From Lachnospiraceae bacterium UBA3287 (GTDB taxonomy: Bacteria; Bacillota; Clostridia; Lachnospirales; Lachnospiraceae): 7,901 nt of DNA. Positions 6,413 through 7,901 of the stretch are shown piece by piece. Both the position numbers and the translations under genes were made by a program. The notes beneath the pieces are model-generated. The model had not been told where the DNA came from and did no database searches. It was given only the letters and a program-made list of their open reading frames with translations. The stretch lies in contig DETN01000115.1 of the NCBI GenBank assembly GCA_002362155.1, forward strand, positions 1-7,901, written 5' to 3'. Each line of letters begins with the position of its first letter. Within the stretch, counting starts at the first letter, position 1.

Positions 6413-7834
6413 TTAGCCCAGCCGGATCCTTGCCTTGATATAGGGGCCGCCGTCGGAGACCTTGACCCATTCCTTCCAGCCCTTGCCGCAGGCGCCTGCA
6501 CCGCAGTGCTCCACGGTGTCCGAGACCATGGTGATGGACTTTAACAGATCCGGCACATAGCCTGTCAGAATGATGGGGCCGTAGACCTTTCCGGTCAGCT
6601 TTCCTTCTTTGATCTCCCGTCCGAAGGATACCATGCACTGGATGCCCCAGTTCTTGGGATCCTCCATGCCGGAGGTGGGACACTCCAGAAGAAGGCCGTC
6701 CTGTACGGAGGCGATCATCTCTTCGGGCTTTGAAGTGCCTGCGGTGAAGAAGGTGTTGGTCATGCGGGTATAGACCTTATGGTCCACCGATTCCCTGCGG
6801 CCGTTGCCGGTGGGGGATACGCCCAGGCGGGCGGCGGATACTCCGTCGCAGATGCCCGATACCAGGATGCCTTTGTCAATGATCACCGTATCGGCGGAAA
6901 GATTTCCCTCGTCGTCGAAGAAGAAGGTGGCCACGTCTTCATAGGAAGTGCAGGCTCCGTCCTTCATGGTGACCAGGTCTGAAGCCACCCGGGTCCCGAT
7001 GCAGGAAGCGGCCATGGCCCTGTCTTTGACGAACATATCCATTTCCACCCCGTGGCCGAAGGCTTCGTGCACGATCATGCCGGTCACTTCGGGCGTGCAG
7101 ATGCATTCGTACTCGCCGGGGGTAAGGGGCTCGCAGGCCATGGCGGCCCCAAGGGCCGTAAGGGCCTTCTCCCTGCACTCCCCCAGTCTCTCCAGTACCT
7201 CCGCACCGCCCAGGGCAGAGACTGCGTGAAGGCCGTCCTTCAACTCTTCTCCCTTTCTGCCCAGGCAGATCACGGCGGCGTCCGTGAACATGACGTTCTG
7301 CTCCAGGTCCCGCTCCCGGGACAAAAATACCTTGTGATAAATCTGATAGTTGAACCTGGTGGAGCACTCGATCAGACTTTTATCCGCGGCAAGGCCCTCC
7401 AGGCGGGCCTTTTCCAGCTTCCTTACGATCTCCTCGTCTCCCAGATCCCTGGGATCCGTCTCATAGTCCGTTGCCTTCACGAAGGCGGCCGGAGTCTCCT
7501 CCGGCAGGGGCGTCTCAAAGCGCTCCCCCATACGGCTCATCTTTTCCAGGGTGGTATCGAACCTTTTCAGGATCTCTTCTATATCCTCTTCTTTCAGGGA
7601 GTTGGCGCTGTATTCGGCATAGCCCCCGTCCTTCCAGACCCGGGCCGTAAAACCTCTTTTGCCGAAAAATCCGACCTCTGCCACCCGGGTGCCCGAGCGG
7701 CCTACGGAATAACTCTTTGTTTCCACATCTGTCGCCAGGACCGAAGCATAGGCATACCTTTTAAGAAGCTGCTCCAGCAGCTCGCCCAGAACAGGGCGGA
7801 GCCTGGTCAGATAGGGACTTGACTGTACTTTCAT
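6413..7834 (-). CDS. tldD: TldD family zinc metallopeptidase
   Basis: 473 residues, close to E. coli TldD (481). TldD with TldE forms a cytoplasmic protease that cuts unfolded peptides; in E. coli it matures microcin B17 and degrades the antitoxin CcdA. The zinc site is visible: HEAFGH at 256-261 followed by GVEMD, the family version of HExxxH, with Glu257 as catalytic base. Cys449 in GACGKG matches the C-terminal cysteine known as the third zinc ligand in TldD. Other family marks are DKGILVSGICDG (320-331) and RMTNTFF (357-363), the latter like the usual 'pRMsNt' motif. The start is fixed by AAGGAGGT at 7841-7848, six bases before the ATG. It is the first gene of an operon with tldE. Thirteen cysteines are present, which is many for a cytosolic enzyme but unsurprising in an anaerobe. 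The natural substrate cannot be inferred from the context. Confidence 0.95.
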   Translation of the reverse strand: MKVQSSPYLTRLRPVLGELLEQLLKRYAYASVLATDVETKSYSVGRSGTRVAEVGFFGKRGFTARVWKDGGYAEYSANSLKEEDIEEILKRFDTTLEKMSRMGERFETPLPEETPAAFVKATDYETDPRDLGDEEIVRKLEKARLEGLAADKSLIECSTRFNYQIYHKVFLSRERDLEQNVMFTDAAVICLGRKGEELKDGLHAVSALGGAEVLERLGECREKALTALGAAMACEPLTPGEYECICTPEVTGMIVHEAFGHGVEMDMFVKDRAMAASCIGTRVASDLVTMKDGACTSYEDVATFFFDDEGNLSADTVIIDKGILVSGICDGVSAARLGVSPTGNGRRESVDHKVYTRMTNTFFTAGTSKPEEMIASVQDGLLLECPTSGMEDPKNWGIQCMVSFGREIKEGKLTGKVYGPIILTGYVPDLLKSITMVSDTVEHCGAGACGKGWKEWVKVSDGGPYIKARIRLG

Positions 7835-7840
7835 ATGATG

Positions 7841-7848
7841 ACCTCCTT
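7841..7848 (-). promoter_or_regulatory. strong ribosome binding site of tldD
   Basis: The minus strand reads AAGGAGGT, an essentially full complement to the 16S rRNA 3' end, six bases before the ATG at 7834. It decides the start of tldD and is the strongest translation signal in the window. Confidence 0.9.
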
Positions 7849-7856
7849 GTTAGGCC

Positions 7857-7885
7857 AGTTTAACCTTTTGCGGGGATAAATGGAA
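7857..7885 (-). promoter_or_regulatory. weak candidate promoter for tldD-tldE
   Basis: TTCCAT (7885-7880) and TAAACT (7862-7857) are separated by 17 bases on the minus strand and match the -35 and -10 consensus only partly (about three and four of six). Transcription would start near 7850, leaving a very short leader. An alternative -10, TAAAAT at 7894-7889, would have its -35 box outside the window. The true promoter may lie beyond the right edge. Confidence 0.22.
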
Positions 7886-7901
7886 GACATTTTACCAAAA
7901 A

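Overview
The window reads as one chromosomal segment of an anaerobic Gram-positive bacterium, most likely a moderately GC-rich member of the Clostridia (Lachnospiraceae-like). This is inferred from strong purine-rich ribosome binding sites, heavy use of AGG/CGG/GGA codons, and protein styles (an FtsX-type permease with Leu/Gly heptads, a diverged TldD/TldE pair, a clostridial-type RluA N-terminus). No rRNA, tRNA, insertion sequence, phage gene or CRISPR array is visible. All five genes lie on the minus strand, so transcription runs from the right edge to the left edge.

Right part (7901 to about 5005): a two-gene operon for a TldD/TldE metallopeptidase. TldD (7834-6413) carries the zinc motif HEAFGH and a C-terminal cysteine. 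TldE (6400-5126) is the partner without the metal motif. Its ribosome binding site runs into the tldD stop codon. A long GC-rich hairpin followed by a T-run (5059-5006) closes the operon.

Intergenic region (5125-4877, 249 bases): apart from the terminator it holds a perfect 8-base inverted repeat (4966-4998), a candidate extended -10 promoter (4930-4922) and a ribosome binding site. Together these look like the control region of the next operon.

Left part (4876 to 1): an ABC exporter, made of an ATPase (4876-4175) and, six bases on, a 1251-residue FtsX-type permease (4168-413). Eighteen bases further comes the start of an RluA-family pseudouridine synthase (394 to beyond the left edge). The three are packed tightly enough to be one transcript. 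The permease is the most remarkable object here. Between its first and second membrane segments it carries about 62 heptads in one unbroken register, with a single proline at the midpoint. Because both ends are fixed in the membrane, this predicts an antiparallel rod about 30 nm long on the outside of the cell. One stretch of the outgoing arm has aromatic residues instead of leucine in the core and is encoded by 21-base tandem repeats, two of them identical.

The known families explain every gene. No precursor peptide or immunity gene that would link the peptidase to the exporter was found, and a strong terminator separates the two operons, so a functional link between them is only a possibility.
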